Positions 22,501-36,710 of a stretch of DNA of 64,000 bases are shown here, piece by piece (the first letter of the stretch is position 1; every line of letters begins with the position of its first letter). The notes under the pieces are model-generated. The model was given only the letters and a program-made list of their open reading frames with translations, did not search any database and had not been told where the DNA came from. The translations under genes were made by a program, and so were the position numbers. The DNA is from Parus major (Eukaryota > Chordata > Aves > Passeriformes > Paridae): contig NC_031768.1 of the NCBI RefSeq assembly GCF_001522545.3, positions 95,173,669 to 95,237,668 of the forward strand. The letters are read 5' to 3'.

Positions 22501-25500
22501 TTAAATCTCATGCTTTATTTGGGTTGAGTAATTCTCAATGTTTCTCACAGTGACAGGAGTGTCATTTTTGTGTTTGGCATCTTCTTTGTGTTTTTCATTT
22601 GTTGGTTTATTTGCCTAATAAATATCACAGTTTTATCCAGAAATAGCTCATATTACCAATTCACCTCACTCTAGGATTTTTTTCTGTGGTAAAACTTCAG
22701 GGCAGAGGGTGTTTGGGCTGCTGTGGAATGAGCCTGAATAACTTTGACAGACCTTGAAATGCATCTGTATGGATTAGATTACCTCAGAAGTAAGAGGAAA
22801 TTTATATTTATTGGAAGGTACTGGCCATTTCTTACTACTTTTGCTAGCACTGAGAAAAGTGTTTAGGGTAGCACTTTGGAAAGTATACAATTAATATTAC
22901 AGGGACAGTCTCAGGGCTGAGAGACCACAAAACTGGTGTGCTGTATAACTTACACTAAAATCTCACTTTGAGAAGTCACCATTTAAAAATGCTCTTACTT
23001 GACACATCTGCTACCTCTGTGCAGAGTTGTATCTGCTGACTTCAGTCACAAAAATAAGTTCTTACCTACTTTTTATTCCCATCAGTCCTGCAGAGCAGAC
23101 ACAGCTGAGGAGTGTGGGTCAGCTCTGGAGGACTGACAACCAAATTAAACTCCCCCCAGGTGCCCTGATACAGCCACAGCAAAGCCAGAGGAGTCAAACC
23201 AGCAGAGAGTAGTTGAGACCAGGGCTGCAGAAGAGCAGAGATTAAAGCAGCCACTTCAAAACTAACGTTCCAGCTTTCCAGACTAAAATACAAAAATGTC
23301 CAGATATGTAGGGTGAAAAGAGAAGGGTGGTGTTGTTGCTTCCAGTGTAAGGTCATTGCATCTTCTAGTTTAGTTAAAAGTAGTTTTTCCCTTAATATTT
23401 AAATGCTGCTTGGGTGCTATATAGAGCACCCAAGAGTTAATGCTAAATGAGGTTAATGCTGGCCTTTCCTTTTACCAACCATTTTAGGAAGTCTTGTCTT
23501 AACATAGATTTTGATGTCTGCAATACTTGTTTAAACTCCAATATTGCTGTAGCTTTTCCCATTTTTGAAGTTAAAAACATATATATTGTTTCTTGCTTTT
23601 ATTTCTCTCATGAATACTTGTGAAATGTCGACATCAGCATTGTGGTTTTGGGCAATATTGTCAAAGAGAGATAACTAAAATATCATGGGACAGACCTCCC
23701 TTAACCCACTGACACTTCCTTGAAAATGTAATGTATTTATGGCTGCCTGGGATGCAGCATCTCATGAGGCATGGCTTTTCCCAAAGAAAGGGGCCCTAAG
23801 AGGATGGGATGGCCAGAAAATAAGAGAAATGCTTCTAAGGAAAGAAAGCAGATATTTGAGACTCTTCCTGTACTTTCTTTTTTTTAATTTTCCATTTCAC
23901 CTTCTCATTTAGAGGACACCTTGGAAAAGATGTTTTGAGACAACTTTTATTGAGCTCTTTGAACATGAGCTGAAGTACCACTGCTAGCATAGAGGAGGGA
24001 TCTATCCCTGTACAGGATAATTGCTGCATTTCCATGAGCTTTATCTCCCCTTTTTTTGTCCCTGCTGGAGGACCCCTGGCTAAAGGCAGCTCCCATGAGG
24101 AAAATACCCTGGTTGGGGTAATGATAACACAGGGTTCAAGGCACTGGGATGCAAATGTCTATTATGACCATCCCGTGGTGCCAGGGATACCTAATTCCAT
24201 AGATACATATATATGTGTGGGTACATGTGTATATTTCATCTCAAGCATGTTTGTTTTCAAAACCTCACACTTGAGTGTCTGAGAACTGGCTGCCAGCAAG
24301 GCAGGACTGTCTGTTCCCAGCAGCAGGCAGCTCTGGGTGCCCAGCTCCTGCCTGTTCCAGGCTGTCCTTCCCGAAGGCATGCACTTTTGGAAGGCAGCTG
24401 ATAAAAGCGCACGCACGCTGAGCTCCCGTGCAAAGCAATTCCAGATATGATGAGCCTATTGTATATATGAATAGACCTTTAAGGCATGTGGGAACGAAAC
24501 CTTTTTTGATCTCCTATCTCTTCTGAACACTTAATGCTGTTGCCTCTGTCTCTTTACTCAAATTCTGCTGGTTTTTTATTCATCTGCCACGTGCATGGCA
24601 TATTTAAAAAGGAAAAAAAAAAAAGTTTGAGGACCAGTCTTCCAGAACAGATTAGTGATGGGGGGAGCGGTAGAGGAAGGAGGTGCTGTGAAAGGCCCAT
24701 GTGTGCATGTGAGGTAATGCTTTTCTAGAAGGTCACATGGTACGAAATACTCCAGATGTTGGAGACAAGTCCAAATGTAAGAAATTGAACATTGTTGCAG
24801 AGAAAGTATGGTCAAGCCACACTCCGAAAACGGAAAGCAAATTCCCATAGGTATTACTGAGAAATTGAGCCAATACCAGATTTAGGGTTACACAGACCAG
24901 CACTTGCTTATTTTTCCTCCTTTTTATTTTTCTTCTTTGATTATAATTCTTCCCTGAAGGTTGAGTTATAAAGAGGAGTAATTCCTCCCTGGCCAAGCAA
25001 CAAAATGATATTTTGATCTTGCACCTTATTCCAAATAAAAATAGAATGCACTCTGGGTGGGGCTTGGTGTGACTGGCATCTCTGGAATGACTTTGGCTCT
25101 CATCCCCAGTTTTGCTCTGAAAAAGATGATGCTGTAGCCTTAACACGTACAAACTGCAAAGCTGTAGGGCTCCCCTGTGTCTCAAAATAATTTGCAACAC
25201 GTTTTTCAGTAGATTTGCAAAAAGATCATCACATTTCAGGAGGGTCCTCTTTTGATGAGCTGGAGGGAGGGGGACTAACCCCGGGTTGTGAAATTTTTCA
25301 TGTAGAGCAAAAATTAGCATATGCACCAAAGAAATTGGAAGAATAAAACCATTTCTGGTTTAGCACTGTACAGGGCTGAGAGCCTGGGAACTAACGAAGC
25401 CTGGCTCTCTATGGGGCTCTCTTGGCTGACAGACTTTTTAATTGAATTTTATCCTAAAGCAGCAGTACAAGGTCACCCCTTTTGGACACCATGAAGTCTG

Positions 25501-28239
25501 CACAGGAGAATACTGTGAGGAGAGATGTTCAGATGGAGAGATGTCTATTTGAGATAAAAACTGGGGCCATCTAGACGTGCTCAGTTGTGGCTGAAGCTCT
25601 TGCAGAGTTTGGGTGGCTGCAGCATTTTTCTCCGGGGACTCCCCACCTCAGCGTGCCCTTTGGGGGATGTGGCTTGTGGCTCTCTTTTTCCACAGCGTTC
25701 TAAGGAAAGCAGTATCTTTGAGACTTTGACCTGGCATGAGTTTGGTAGGCATTAAACTCTGGGATCAGAAATTTCTAACGAAATTCACCCCTGGATTCAT
25801 ATGAGAAAAGTTGGTTAAAAGATAAAGGAGTTTTATATGTTTGTTGATATTTTCTGCTCTTTGTGCGTCCTGTGACCCTCCTTCCCTCCCTCTCTGTTTT
25901 AGGGCTTCTTACTGGAAGATGGTGGTAGGAACAAAATCTCTGCAGTGAAGTACTGGGGAGCACCATAAAGAGAGTAACTTTTAAAATCATTCACTGCTGT
26001 CTCCCATCACATGTCCTGGGCTGTGATCAGACAGGAGGTTTTGGATCTTACACTGGGCACTGGGACGCTCAGGGCCTGAAAGGCAGCATGTGCCACACTT
26101 GTCATGCTGGAAAGCCAGGAGGAGGAGAAGCTCCTGGGAATTGTGCTGGGCTCAAACAGCACTACAAGGCAGTGAAGCCCCATTTGGCCTCTGCAAAATT
26201 TGGAGGTCTTTTCTGGCCATTTGTGTCCCCAGTCTTGTCCTGACCTTAAAAATAGTGTCATTGAGTGTGGCTGCGATGTGGTTCAGCCACAGGAGGGTGA
26301 TTTAAAGTGAGGATCAGAGACCTTAACTCAAGACTTCCTCACTCATATCCGCTTGCAAAGCTGCCTTTCAGTTATTTTAATGTCATTCTTACATACTTTA
26401 TTATTCACTGTCACGTTCAGTTTAATGTAGGGTGACCAGATGCCCCAGCATGACTCAAACAGTCTTTATCCTTAATTAAATGTCCTGTATGCATCTGTTT
26501 TTTCCTTGCTGCTTTCCAAAGTCCCAGAAATTTAATAAAGTTTTCACTTTTCTGTTATTAGCAAACATTGTTTCATATCTGGCTTTACAGTTTTATTATA
26601 CAGTCTTCTGTAAAGCTTAAAATTGCATTATAAGGCTCCCTTGAATACTCTGTCTTTTAATATATGCTCCCTTCTGTAGCACCATGTTTCTAAAGCTTGT
26701 GCTATTACATGGTGATAATGCAAAATTTTATATTTTACAATCATCAACTGTAAAAATAAAACAGTAAAAGTTTGTAATTTATAAGGCTATAGATGACATC
26801 TGCAGATCTTATGGGTTTAAAAATGTATTGGTTCAGTTTCCCATATATATCAGAGATGGAATCTATTAGGCTCTGCATACACACAGCATATTGCTGCCAT
26901 TTACACTTGATGCTGTCATGTCTTTGAGGGTGAACATAAAAACAAAAGATGGGAAAAATAGGAGTATGGACTCTGTTAACTACAGCAGATGTTTTCTAAA
27001 CATGCCAAGTCATAGGGGTTCAGTAGACATGAAATGTCAACAGAAACAGGCCAAAATCTTGCAGTCACATATGGATATGCTCTAAATTAATGCATCTGAA
27101 TTGTGGTGATTTTGATGAAAGTGTTTATGGATGTCATGCTAAGGATGCACATGAAAATTTACAGGAATGAATGAAAACTGATCATTTATCTTAGGGCCAG
27201 AAATTAATTGCACATAAATTTGAGCAACAATGAATTGGTCTGTGAATTACTTGCAATATATTTAGTCAGCCTTTCAAAATCAAATGTGTGATCAGAAGAG
27301 CAGGCTACCCTCAAAAATGCTGGGGAGGGGTAGGAAGCAGACAGAAAGAATAATATGGCAGAGCCTGTGGCTAAAACACAAGTAGCTGATCTGTCCTCCA
27401 GACCAAATTGTGCCATTGGATATATTGTAATGATTATGACTCCATGCAGTTAGCTGAGATCACTTGTTTGCATGGTCTGTTTTGAGACAGCAGGTGTAGC
27501 AGAGGGGACAGGGAAGACTGGAGCTGTCCAGCTCCTGGGGTGAGCTGCTCTCACTCCCCAGTGGTGTCTGGGGTGCTGGGCCAGGGTGAGAGTGCAGTCC
27601 CCAAGCTGGGGATGTGTGAGGGGACAGCACTGCTGGAGGATGAGGGGTGCCCCTGTTTATCCTGACACTTCACCACCACAGAAATGGGTGAAAAAGTTTC
27701 CTCAGGCAGTGATGGATTGAGAAAGGTAATCTCAAGGCAGCTACTCAGCAACAGCTTGCAGGGGATGGCATGGTCTTCATCTGACAGAAAGGGACTTTCT
27801 GAGAAGGAGGAATGGAGGTGTGTGGCTGTGGGGTACCTACCACAGTTCCTACCTGCCTTCTGAGGATAATGGTGTGTGCAACTCTGAGCTTCTATGCTCT
27901 AGAAAATTATTTTTGAGAAAATGGATGCTTTTAATATTTCTTTAATCATGGAAGAAAGAACAAGGAAGAAAGCTGTTATGAGAGACACATCTGACTGTTA
28001 CAGGTATAAAGAGCAACCCTATCATTTGTTCAGATCAACATTACTATAGATACATTGTCATTTGAAAGAAAAAACCCAACAAACCAAAAAAACCTCCTCT
28101 TCTTTTAAACCTCATGTGAAGATGCTTTCAGAAAGGCAAATCTGGGTACATCACAGCAAAAGTGTACTGTATTGGTAGGAGAATGTTTTGAGAAAAAGGC
28201 AGGGAAGTCTTGGGGTGTAAAATCAATGGAGAATTGCAA
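19515..28239. other. Long unique non-coding stretch
   Basis: No gene or interspersed repeat is recognised. A GC-rich patch at about 21720-22020 contains two TTAGGG units. An enhancer-like block near 20800-21080 and a 198-codon minus-strand frame at 24733-25329 are discussed as findings. A small imperfect hairpin (CTTGGGTGCT / AGCACCCAAG, six-base loop) lies at 23409-23434. Exon-like acceptors near 23087 and 25901 have open frames but no convincing donors. Confidence 0.5.
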
Positions 28240-28900
28240 TATCACTCAGATTGTTTTGCACTCAGTCCTAAGTGCACATTTACAGTCTGAAAAAAGGTCT
28301 GATATCTGATCAGCAAAGGTTGGGGAGTATTATTGATTTTCAATCATTCTTGAAAGAAACACTTTTTCCAAGTACCTATTGTAGTTCAAATAAATATATT
28401 CTGGACAGAGCAAATGTGTGTTCATTTGATTAAAAAGGCATAAATTTTTCATTATTCCAGTTTTAGAAATCACCATATTTCCACTAGTACATATCTCTGT
28501 ATACCAGGACAGGGTGATTGATTGGACATGTGTTCATCGAAGCCAAAATAGTGCATTTCAAACCTATTTATTGCCCTGCAAAGCAATTGCATTGTAATGT
28601 ATTTTGTTTTCTCTCCTGCGGTCTCCCAGGCTGTGGGACTTAGTGCTGTTAAAACAATAGACCCATTCATTTAACTGAGTAGGTGCTTGCAACTAAATGT
28701 ATGGCATCATTATCATTAGCTTCAGTTCCATCAACAGGGTGTCATTATCGCATTTAACTTAATTAGTATGGAAGCTCTCTTAAAGAATGCTTCATCGAGA
28801 GGGATGTTGTAAATGTATTCTTGACTTCTAGTAAATAAGCCAATAGGCTAATGCACAGTGAAGAATTTATAAAATAGCTGCTGGAGTGGAAGGCAGTAAC
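28240..28900. promoter_or_regulatory. Conserved-element-like block
   Basis: About 650 bp without repeats. The block is rich in homeodomain- and POU-type words (aaagcaattgcattgtaatg, catcattatcattagcttc, ttaacttaattagtatgg, caataggctaatgcac) and in ATTGATTGG. The word mix and absence of simple repeats resemble developmental enhancers in gene deserts. No comparison could be made, so function is inferred only. Confidence 0.25.
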
Positions 28901-31900
28901 ACGTGCGTTGCTGCTCAGGGCGAGGAGGTGTCAGGGGAGCGGCAGAGACAAGCTCACCCGGCATCTGCTTATCGTGAATGTGTTATGGCACAGCATTAGC
29001 TTTTTCCAGGTGTGCTCTGGAGGAGATGCCCAGGTTCAGGAGGTGTGTGCAGCTATGGAATTTGGCACTGTTGCTCCTGAGCACACTCATCCCACTGCAC
29101 TTCTGGGTGCGGGAAGGCAGCAGCCGCTTCTGAATTGCTGAGGCACGCGCAAAAGCGATGCTCGCACTGTTTGTTCTTACTGTGCTTTTGTAATCTAAAC
29201 AACTCATCTACAGTTATGGAAAACATGAAAGATCTATTTCAAGCTCTTGCCCCCCTGGTTGATCAGTATACCCTCCTCCCCACCCTGCTCAGCTCCTGAA
29301 GTCAGGTGTCAGAGTTCCGTGAGGAGTTGTGGCTGCACGACACACACTGCCTGTGTGTACATCTGCCTGTGATGTACTTTGGATGGGTTTTCTTCCGTTG
29401 CAAGTATGTAGAGATGAGCTGTCTAATGAGCAATTAAAGATAGCCAAAGACTAGAACTTAACTGTATCCCTTACCCAGCTGAACAAGCGTGCTTCCCCTT
29501 CCACCCAATACCCTCCTTTCTTACTTGCAGACAGTAGGAGAGCCTTTGAGTTTTTCCCAATGTGTTGGTTTTCCATTAATCAATATTTGGTGAGGAGGGA
29601 AGAAGCCACCCCTGGAAACACCCTGCTTTTTGAAAATGCTCCACCTGAATGCCAGCCTCATCCACACCCAGTTAGGCACAGGCACTCATAATGCTCAAAA
29701 CAAATGTGGCAGCTCCCTTTTTTCCCTTGCATTTCATAGGAAGGAAAGGTGGCATGGTCATACTCGGGGTGAATAAGAATTTGCGTGGCTGTTTGGCCTT
29801 TCTTCCATAATGATCTATTGATCAGGTTTCACAAAGAAGTTGGGGGTATTTACTTTCTGCAACTTGCCAGGAAATGAGTAGATGGAAAGTCTCAGACTGA
29901 GTTCAACCCTAATTAGACTCCAGGGAGTGAACAGACCAGGGGAAGAAGTAGGAATAAAGATTAGAAGTGTCACAAATGTGGGAAAAGCTTCAACTGGAGT
30001 TCCTATGAGAATGGGTCTGCAGGAACCCTGGCTTTGCTAATTCAGCAGCTCAACTGACTCAAATGCATTCTGCTGTGCATTTGGGTGCTTACTGTTCAAA
30101 TGAGCATCATTTTCCCAGATTTTTCTTATAGTAGTTTGGTCCAGAATTGTATTTTTTTGTTTCTTATTTTTCATTTATTTTTTTTTAGTCAGAGATTAGC
30201 TGTTCTTTCTTAATCATGGAAAGCCTAAAGAAAATAAAGAAGAGAGTCACAATATAAACATGTGAACTGACATATCTGACAAGGAAAGATAAGGAAAGGA
30301 CAGATTTTCCTGCAGGCTGCCTCAATGGGACCCTCACAAATTTGCTCTTCCCACATTAGGTAGAATATCAATAATTAAACATCTTCCCAAGGAGCCCTGA
30401 AATCACTTCAAATTAATAAAAAGTTTGCAATCTACCTCTCTGCCAACAGAGGAAATTTTGTAATATGTATTTGATAGAGGGCTGAAATTAAAGTGGTCTA
30501 GCAGGACCACTGTGGACAGCTGCTGCTTCTGGCTCCTTGAGGCAGATCCAGCCCTTAGTGCTCACCCTGTCTACACACCTGGGCACCTGCCACACACTCC
30601 ATTTGTGTGGAGAAATCAGCTACAGGAGTGCCTTGAGAGGGGCAGTGACTCCAGGAATGGCATTTCAGTGTGCTATCTAGGATATGCTGATGTTTTCTGT
30701 AGGAAGTCGGCTCAAAGAAAACTGAAGCTGGAGAAAAAAATGAATCAGGATTAATTTGTTGTTGATATTATTGTTGATATTATTAGTCTTACATTTTGCA
30801 GGTTCCAGACATTGGAAGATGTCAGATTTCACAGCAGCAGGAGGTCCATGATTCAATGGATTTAACAGCAAAGCTATAGGCAAGCATTGGACACAGTACA
30901 TGTCTGATTGATTGTAATGGGCATATGTGAGAACACCTCTGACTGAGATTGTGAGAACCTGGGAGAAAAATTGGGGACATTGGGTCAAACTGTTGCCAGA
31001 AAAAAAAGTCCAGCTAGAAGTGGAAGAAACATCAGTAAAACTTGAAACTAATTGTCTTAAACTTCTAAGACAGGTAGAGACCTGCATTGGAAGATGCTGA
31101 AGTTTTTTTATTGTTTTAATCAGGGGTAATAAGAGGGAACATTTTTACCTTGTCATACTCATAGCTGGCTAAACTCACAGCTCCTAAGGCAATTCTTTTT
31201 TACTGTTCAGTTGTATTGTACAGATCACATGCTCATGAAAAGTGAACTGTCAAAGTAGGTATTGAACAAAAGCACAGCTCCTTGGGTAAATTGGTCTTGA
31301 ACTTTTGTCATAGATAAAATAGGTACAGCTGAAGTATTTGAGATATGAAGCCCCTGGTGGGGTACAGGTGGACTACAGCAGAATGACAAATATCTGAAGA
31401 ACTTAAACAGTTTCTGAAACAGTCTGTGGCTGAGCTACCTGCACTATAGGTAAATGGCAATGTTTCTGTGACATATGTATGGATTAACTTAATTGAGACA
31501 GAGCTTGAATTCTTAATCCTAAATTATTTGCCCAGAGCTCTTACCTCCACTCAAATCAGGGAGAGATAGGTTAAACCAACTTGAAAAAGAAGGTACATGC
31601 TGTATCTGATGTGAGAATTAATGAAATTATTTTGAGCACAATAGGAGGAAATATTGGTGTTTGTTTTCTCTGATTAAATTTAGTGCCTTAGGAATCATAG
31701 ACAAACATGCAGTCAGAATGCCAGGGGAGTAAATAGCAAGTGTGTGTTTTTAAGCTTGTATTCAAATGCCTTGCTGTAACCTGATTTTCAGTAGGCATTT
31801 TGTCCACTCTACAGCACTGCACTGCAAGCTGTGGAGTTTACAGGTGTTAACTTGGTCGTGGTAGGACACCTCATTGTTTCTCAGTTTTGAAAGCAGCACA

Positions 31901-33668
31901 CTGAATGTGATGGGGAGAAAACTTGCTGCAAATCTGTGTAAAAGCAGGCCACAGAGTTCAAAAAAATTGTCTTACACCTATTCCTGTTGTGTTTTGTGGG
32001 CATTCTGGGCCCCTGGCAGATCTCAGCTCATCTGCTGCTTGCTTTGCTGCTCTGGGAAGAAAAACCAGCCCGTGTGTCAGCTTACAGCCACTCCTGCAGA
32101 CAGATCTCTGGCTGGATGGCAACCCTGTGTGCATGCACAGTGTAAAGTGAGTTTAACAGTAATGGTGGGTCTTGTCAGGAGGGCCTCAGTCCAGGGCTAC
32201 TCTTTCATGGAAAGTGACCACTTCTTACCTTTATACATAACTTGTCTGAGAGGCACCTTCCCACACTTGCAATAGTAAATAACTGCAGAGGGTTGTGATT
32301 TGGTAAATGTTTAATGCCCATTTTTCTCCTTATTTCTGCAAAAGCTAAGGGATCCTCTGGCTGTTTTTACTATTCCAAAAAGTACATCTTGCTAGGTCAG
32401 CTGGATTAAGCTGGCATGCATCTGGACCAGACTGCATTAAAGCAATTTTTCCTCTTCTCATTACCTGAACTCATTCATTCACAGCTTGGTACTGAGAGTG
32501 CTGTTCTGAATACACATTATTTGGGTCATCTTCCCCTCAGCCCTCTGAGGTACAGAGTGAAAAGCTTTAGATTTATAATTCAACATTACATTTACCATTT
32601 TGCAAAGTCAGAAATAAAATTCAGGGGACAATAAATGGCTAACTCAAGTGCCACACATAAAGAGAAAGAAAACAAATAAATTCCTTTATTTGGGGAAAGA
32701 ATTTTTCCTTTCCCCCCCTCTACAGCTCCATACATCCTGCCTCTTTCCTTTTCACTGTCCAAGGAGAAATTTTTTTTGTCTCCACAGCATAATAGGAAGG
32801 GTTCCACAAATTTATTTACACTGAAGAGGGCAATTGTTGCACTGGTTAGCTTTATAGGAACAGCAAGTTCTGCAATGACCAAAATTATGCAAACGGCGTC
32901 TGATATCCACAGCTTCATTGCTAGTGAACTAACAACATATCCAAGTTAAATCCACAGTATGTCCATTTTACAAAGGCACACAATTCAGAGTGTTTAATAA
33001 TAAATCAAGGCCTTGCACATGTTGGGGGGTGGGTCTTAATCTATAATAAATTTTGATAACCAATTCAATCAAGGAAACATACATGCCCTAAAGGAAAATG
33101 TATTAGCAAATTAATTCATTGTGATGAAGCAAACTTCCTTATGAAAAGACAAATGAAAATGAGAATGATCTTATTCCTTATGCATGTGGATGCTCCCTGT
33201 ATTTATATTTGGTGTTTTAGAATGCATGCTGATTATGGAAAACAGGTTATGTGGCAGCAGTGTGCAAAGTGGCTCTGAGAGGCTCATCCTCCCAGGCAAA
33301 AAGGTCTGGTAGGCTTCTTTATATGCCTTGGGACCTGAGAAACCTGCTCAACAGCTGGAAGTGATACAAGAGAAAACTCAAACCAAGCTCTTTCAACCCC
33401 CACAGGAGCTTCCAGGCGCTCAGGTCTGATGACTGTCCCTGGTACACAGGACAGCCCACGTGCAATTAATTGTTTGAGAGCTTTGTAGCACTGTGTCTGC
33501 ATCCTGAGCTGGCTCCTGAGATGAATACAGAGCTAATGAAGGTTTTGGAGGGCTAATGTTTTATGCTTTTCACAGATCCTGCTTGCTGGGAGGGAAGTGT
33601 GTGCTGCACCTGCCGGAGCCCTGAGCTGTCTGGGGGTGTTGGTGAATGTGACTCTGCCACAGCACACA
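28901..33668. other. Unique non-coding sequence
   Basis: A small CpG-richer patch lies at 28900-29160, too short and sparse for a CpG island. A 12-base tandem duplication (gttgatattatt) lies at 30760-30785. Chance frames up to 136 codons occur (30677-31087 minus; 31874-32275 plus). No repeat family is recognised. Confidence 0.5.
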
Positions 33669-33707
33669 CTGCAGGTGTTTATTCATTGTGTGAATAAACA
33701 CCTGCAG
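33669..33707. repeat. Perfect 17-bp inverted repeat (hairpin)
   Basis: Arm CTGCAGGTGTTTATTCA at 33669-33685, loop TTGTG, and its exact reverse complement at 33691-33707. There are no mismatches, and the flanking bases do not pair. The right arm contains AATAAA and the left arm contains its complement, so either strand carries a polyadenylation hexamer. Such a structure can arise by template switching during replication. It is too short for a typical microRNA precursor. Confidence 0.95.
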
Positions 33708-36700
33708 CATGCAAAACTCTGCCAAACACAACCAAGGTGCCCCTGGCTGCCCATCCTTATGCTGTATGAAGGAATGAGGTGGCAGAAGTAGGTAAGGATA
33801 CTGGTGGAGGCCCTTCTAGTCAGCTCAGCAGACAGCTGAAATATAATAAAAAGATGGTCTTGGTACATGGTTTGTTTTCTGCAATTTCCCTTTGTTCCTT
33901 TTGTAGAAAGCTTAGAGAAACTTTAGCTGTTTCTATAAAGTGAAGAAGATCTTGCTTTAGCTAAAAGGTCTTTGCAGTCAGTGTTTGGTTTTTTTTAAGG
34001 GTGAAAAAAGCATCCCCTGCTGGGAATTAATAACACTGGCTACTCCAGGAACATACGGTCACTTCTAATGGTTTATATTTGTTATTAATGAAGCAACAAA
34101 AAGGTGACTTCACTGATTTGCTTTAGAAGAATCATAAAGTCCAAGAAGATTTAAGATTTGCTGGTTAGCTCTGTTAGAGACTAATATGTAGTCAATTTTA
34201 GGAGAAAATGTGTTTTAATCACACAAGAGCAGAAATCACTTATATTATAAAACTACTGGAGATTAATTTTCTTGCCTGTAGATAGAGTCCCTTGGAGCAA
34301 GGAGTTATATTGACCCACTGCAGGTCAAGAATTAAATTTTTTAGACCTGGATATGAAATTTAGCAGGGTACTGTCCCATGAAATATTGTTTTAGTCCATG
34401 TTTTTGCACAGGTATCCAGGTGTGTGGAAAATACAAACCCAGTAGAATAGACAGAACATTTTTGAAAGCCTTGATTTAAATGTGAAATATTCATGTCTTT
34501 TAGTTTGTCCTTGAATTGTCTTCTGTGCAAAATTGTTTGTCATTGAGTTTTTCAAAGGCAAGAAGCAAGGACTGTTCATAGGCTGACTTGAGTTCCTATG
34601 TGCAACCTTACTGAAGAGTGGGTTAAGCAGAATTATGGTCCTGAGTGAATCCCAGTTGCTACAATGCTCTAAATCAGAAGGTTGCACCACTTACTAGCTG
34701 GAGAAAGAGGCAACATCTTTTGACATTTGCAGTGGGGTTGGCTAGTAGGTGTTTTGGTACTGGTTGATATCTGTGGAGGTCTGGTGTACTTGCTTGTGTG
34801 TGGTAGCCACATACCTTCAGAAGTGCTCACTGTGTTTAGCAGGATTTAGAAAGGTTCACAGTCCAGCTGGCTGAGAACTGCTTGTTAATGCTACTGAGCT
34901 AAAAGAAAGTTGGTGAAGAGGAGCTGTTGGTGGAGCTGGAAGATCTTCTTCAATAAGTCACTGAGCTGGGGAGAAAAAGTGTCTGAACTTCATGCATGGT
35001 ACAGCTGGATCAAAGGAAAACAACAGATTCACCACAGCTTTACCCAGTGCAGTGCTGGTGCTCAGGAATGAAACCCTGTGCTGTGAGGAAGGTTCTTCTG
35101 CTACAGTCAAAGTGATTGCTGAGGCACTAATGTAGGGTGGGGTTGGTGCCACCCCGGGAGAGGCACAACCCTGTAAGTGGAAGGTGCAGCTCTGGGAGGG
35201 TACAGGTGATGTGTGGAGCCAGCAGCAGGCTCTGCAGGCGAGGCTGGAGCTGCACCTCTTGGCTCAGCTCTTTGGGACTCTCCAATGGCCAGCAGGGAAG
35301 CTGAGGCACCAATACAGCCATCTGTGCTGCAGGCTTCCTTAGTCCTGGTGCTCAAGTGCCTCCTGGGGGTGGGGATGAAGGTTTGGGACAGTACCTGGGG
35401 CTTTGAGCTTTCTCTCCTGATTTTCACTTCTCCCTGTCGAATGATCCATTTTCTAAATGATGGCTTGGGCCAACCCTCTGTCTCCTTTTGGGCAATTTAC
35501 TCCCCAAGAGAGGAGATAAGCTCCAGCTTTTCAGATATCTCAGCTGTGTCTTACCTGGAAGGGGAGACATGATGGCACCTTTCCCAGCACAATAGCACTT
35601 GGCTCCTGGCTCCTTAGGATCTCTGCTGGAGATGGGTTGTCTTGTTAGCAATCTGCTTCTTTGTGGTCAGAGCAAAAGAGGAGAGGACAGCAATTCAGTG
35701 CTGATAGTGATCATGGCTCTTGTAGTGTCCTTGATGCCAAGCAGGAGACGAGACAGACCTGTCTGTCCTTGGTAGCCTGAGATACAGGTGGTTTCTGCCC
35801 CTTTTGGTGCTAGCACCATCCTGGCATGGTGTGGCTCATGATCTTCTGTTAATTTGATGGTGGGTCGTCTTTTTTTTTTTTTCCCCTTGTCCTATCTGAC
35901 ATATTTGCTAGGAATATGTAGAGGAACAAAACACTTGTCTTTCCCTGAGATATGTCTCACCACAGGTTGCACTCTCCTACAGGGAGTTCTTGCAGGAAGA
36001 GCATGGGATGTGGCTTGTGGACCCATAAAGGCTCTTGCACTGAGCAGGAGCACAATCTAACAGCAAAGTCCTCCTTGACACGATGACACTCTGTACTTTG
36101 AAATATTCACCAGAAGACTGGTCCACTATAAAACATATTAATCCCAAAAAGTCACTGTGATCTCTCTGATTTAAGCATTAGACTCACTTGCTTTGCAAAC
36201 AATTCTCTTCCCTAGTTCTCTGGGAAATTTAAGGCAATCTATAAAAAGCAGAAGGCAATCAAAGCACCCATTCTTTACTGTAACATAGGCAAAAATATCC
36301 TCTCTATTTCTGCCTCTGGTCTTAGGAGTTTGTCAGTAACTTTTGTATTCTGTACAATATTTTCCTATTTCCATCAGGTTATCAGCTCTCACCCTGGCCA
36401 TTGCACTTTACTGTGTAGAAAAAGGCGACATGGGTACATTTTTTTTAATCAGTAGAACTCTTGCTGTAAACTGAAGCAGTGAACTAACAGGGTTTCATTG
36501 ACTAGTGTTGGATTTTCACAGCAGACACCCTGGGGCACACCAGCTCTGCTCCTGATGTCAACCTTTTGTGACATTGATTTTAAGTGTAAGAGGGTGGCAC
36601 AGCATACAGGATATTGGAACAGCTTTGACAGAGTTAATTTACACTCTGGTTGGTCTTGATCTCTTGCAAGCAAAAGATAATATCATGAGGCTATGGATGC

Positions 36701-36710
36701 ATATTTATTT
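33708..36710. other. Unique non-coding sequence
   Basis: Includes a poly-T run near 35870-35882 and a GC-richer patch at 35120-35400. There is a 119-codon plus-strand chance frame at 35213-35572. No repeat or gene is recognised. Confidence 0.5.

Noticed and set aside
23088..23212. Acceptor-like cccatcag followed by a 41-codon frame (PAEQTQLRSVGQLW) phase-compatible with the 10056 exon
   Set aside because: The peptide is low in information and Gln/Ser-rich; with many acceptors available, a phase match is expected by chance.
25902..25966. Very strong pyrimidine tract and acceptor before GFLLEDGGRNKISAVKYWG
   Set aside because: The frame ends after 21 codons and there is no good donor; it is probably a chance acceptor in a CT-rich patch.
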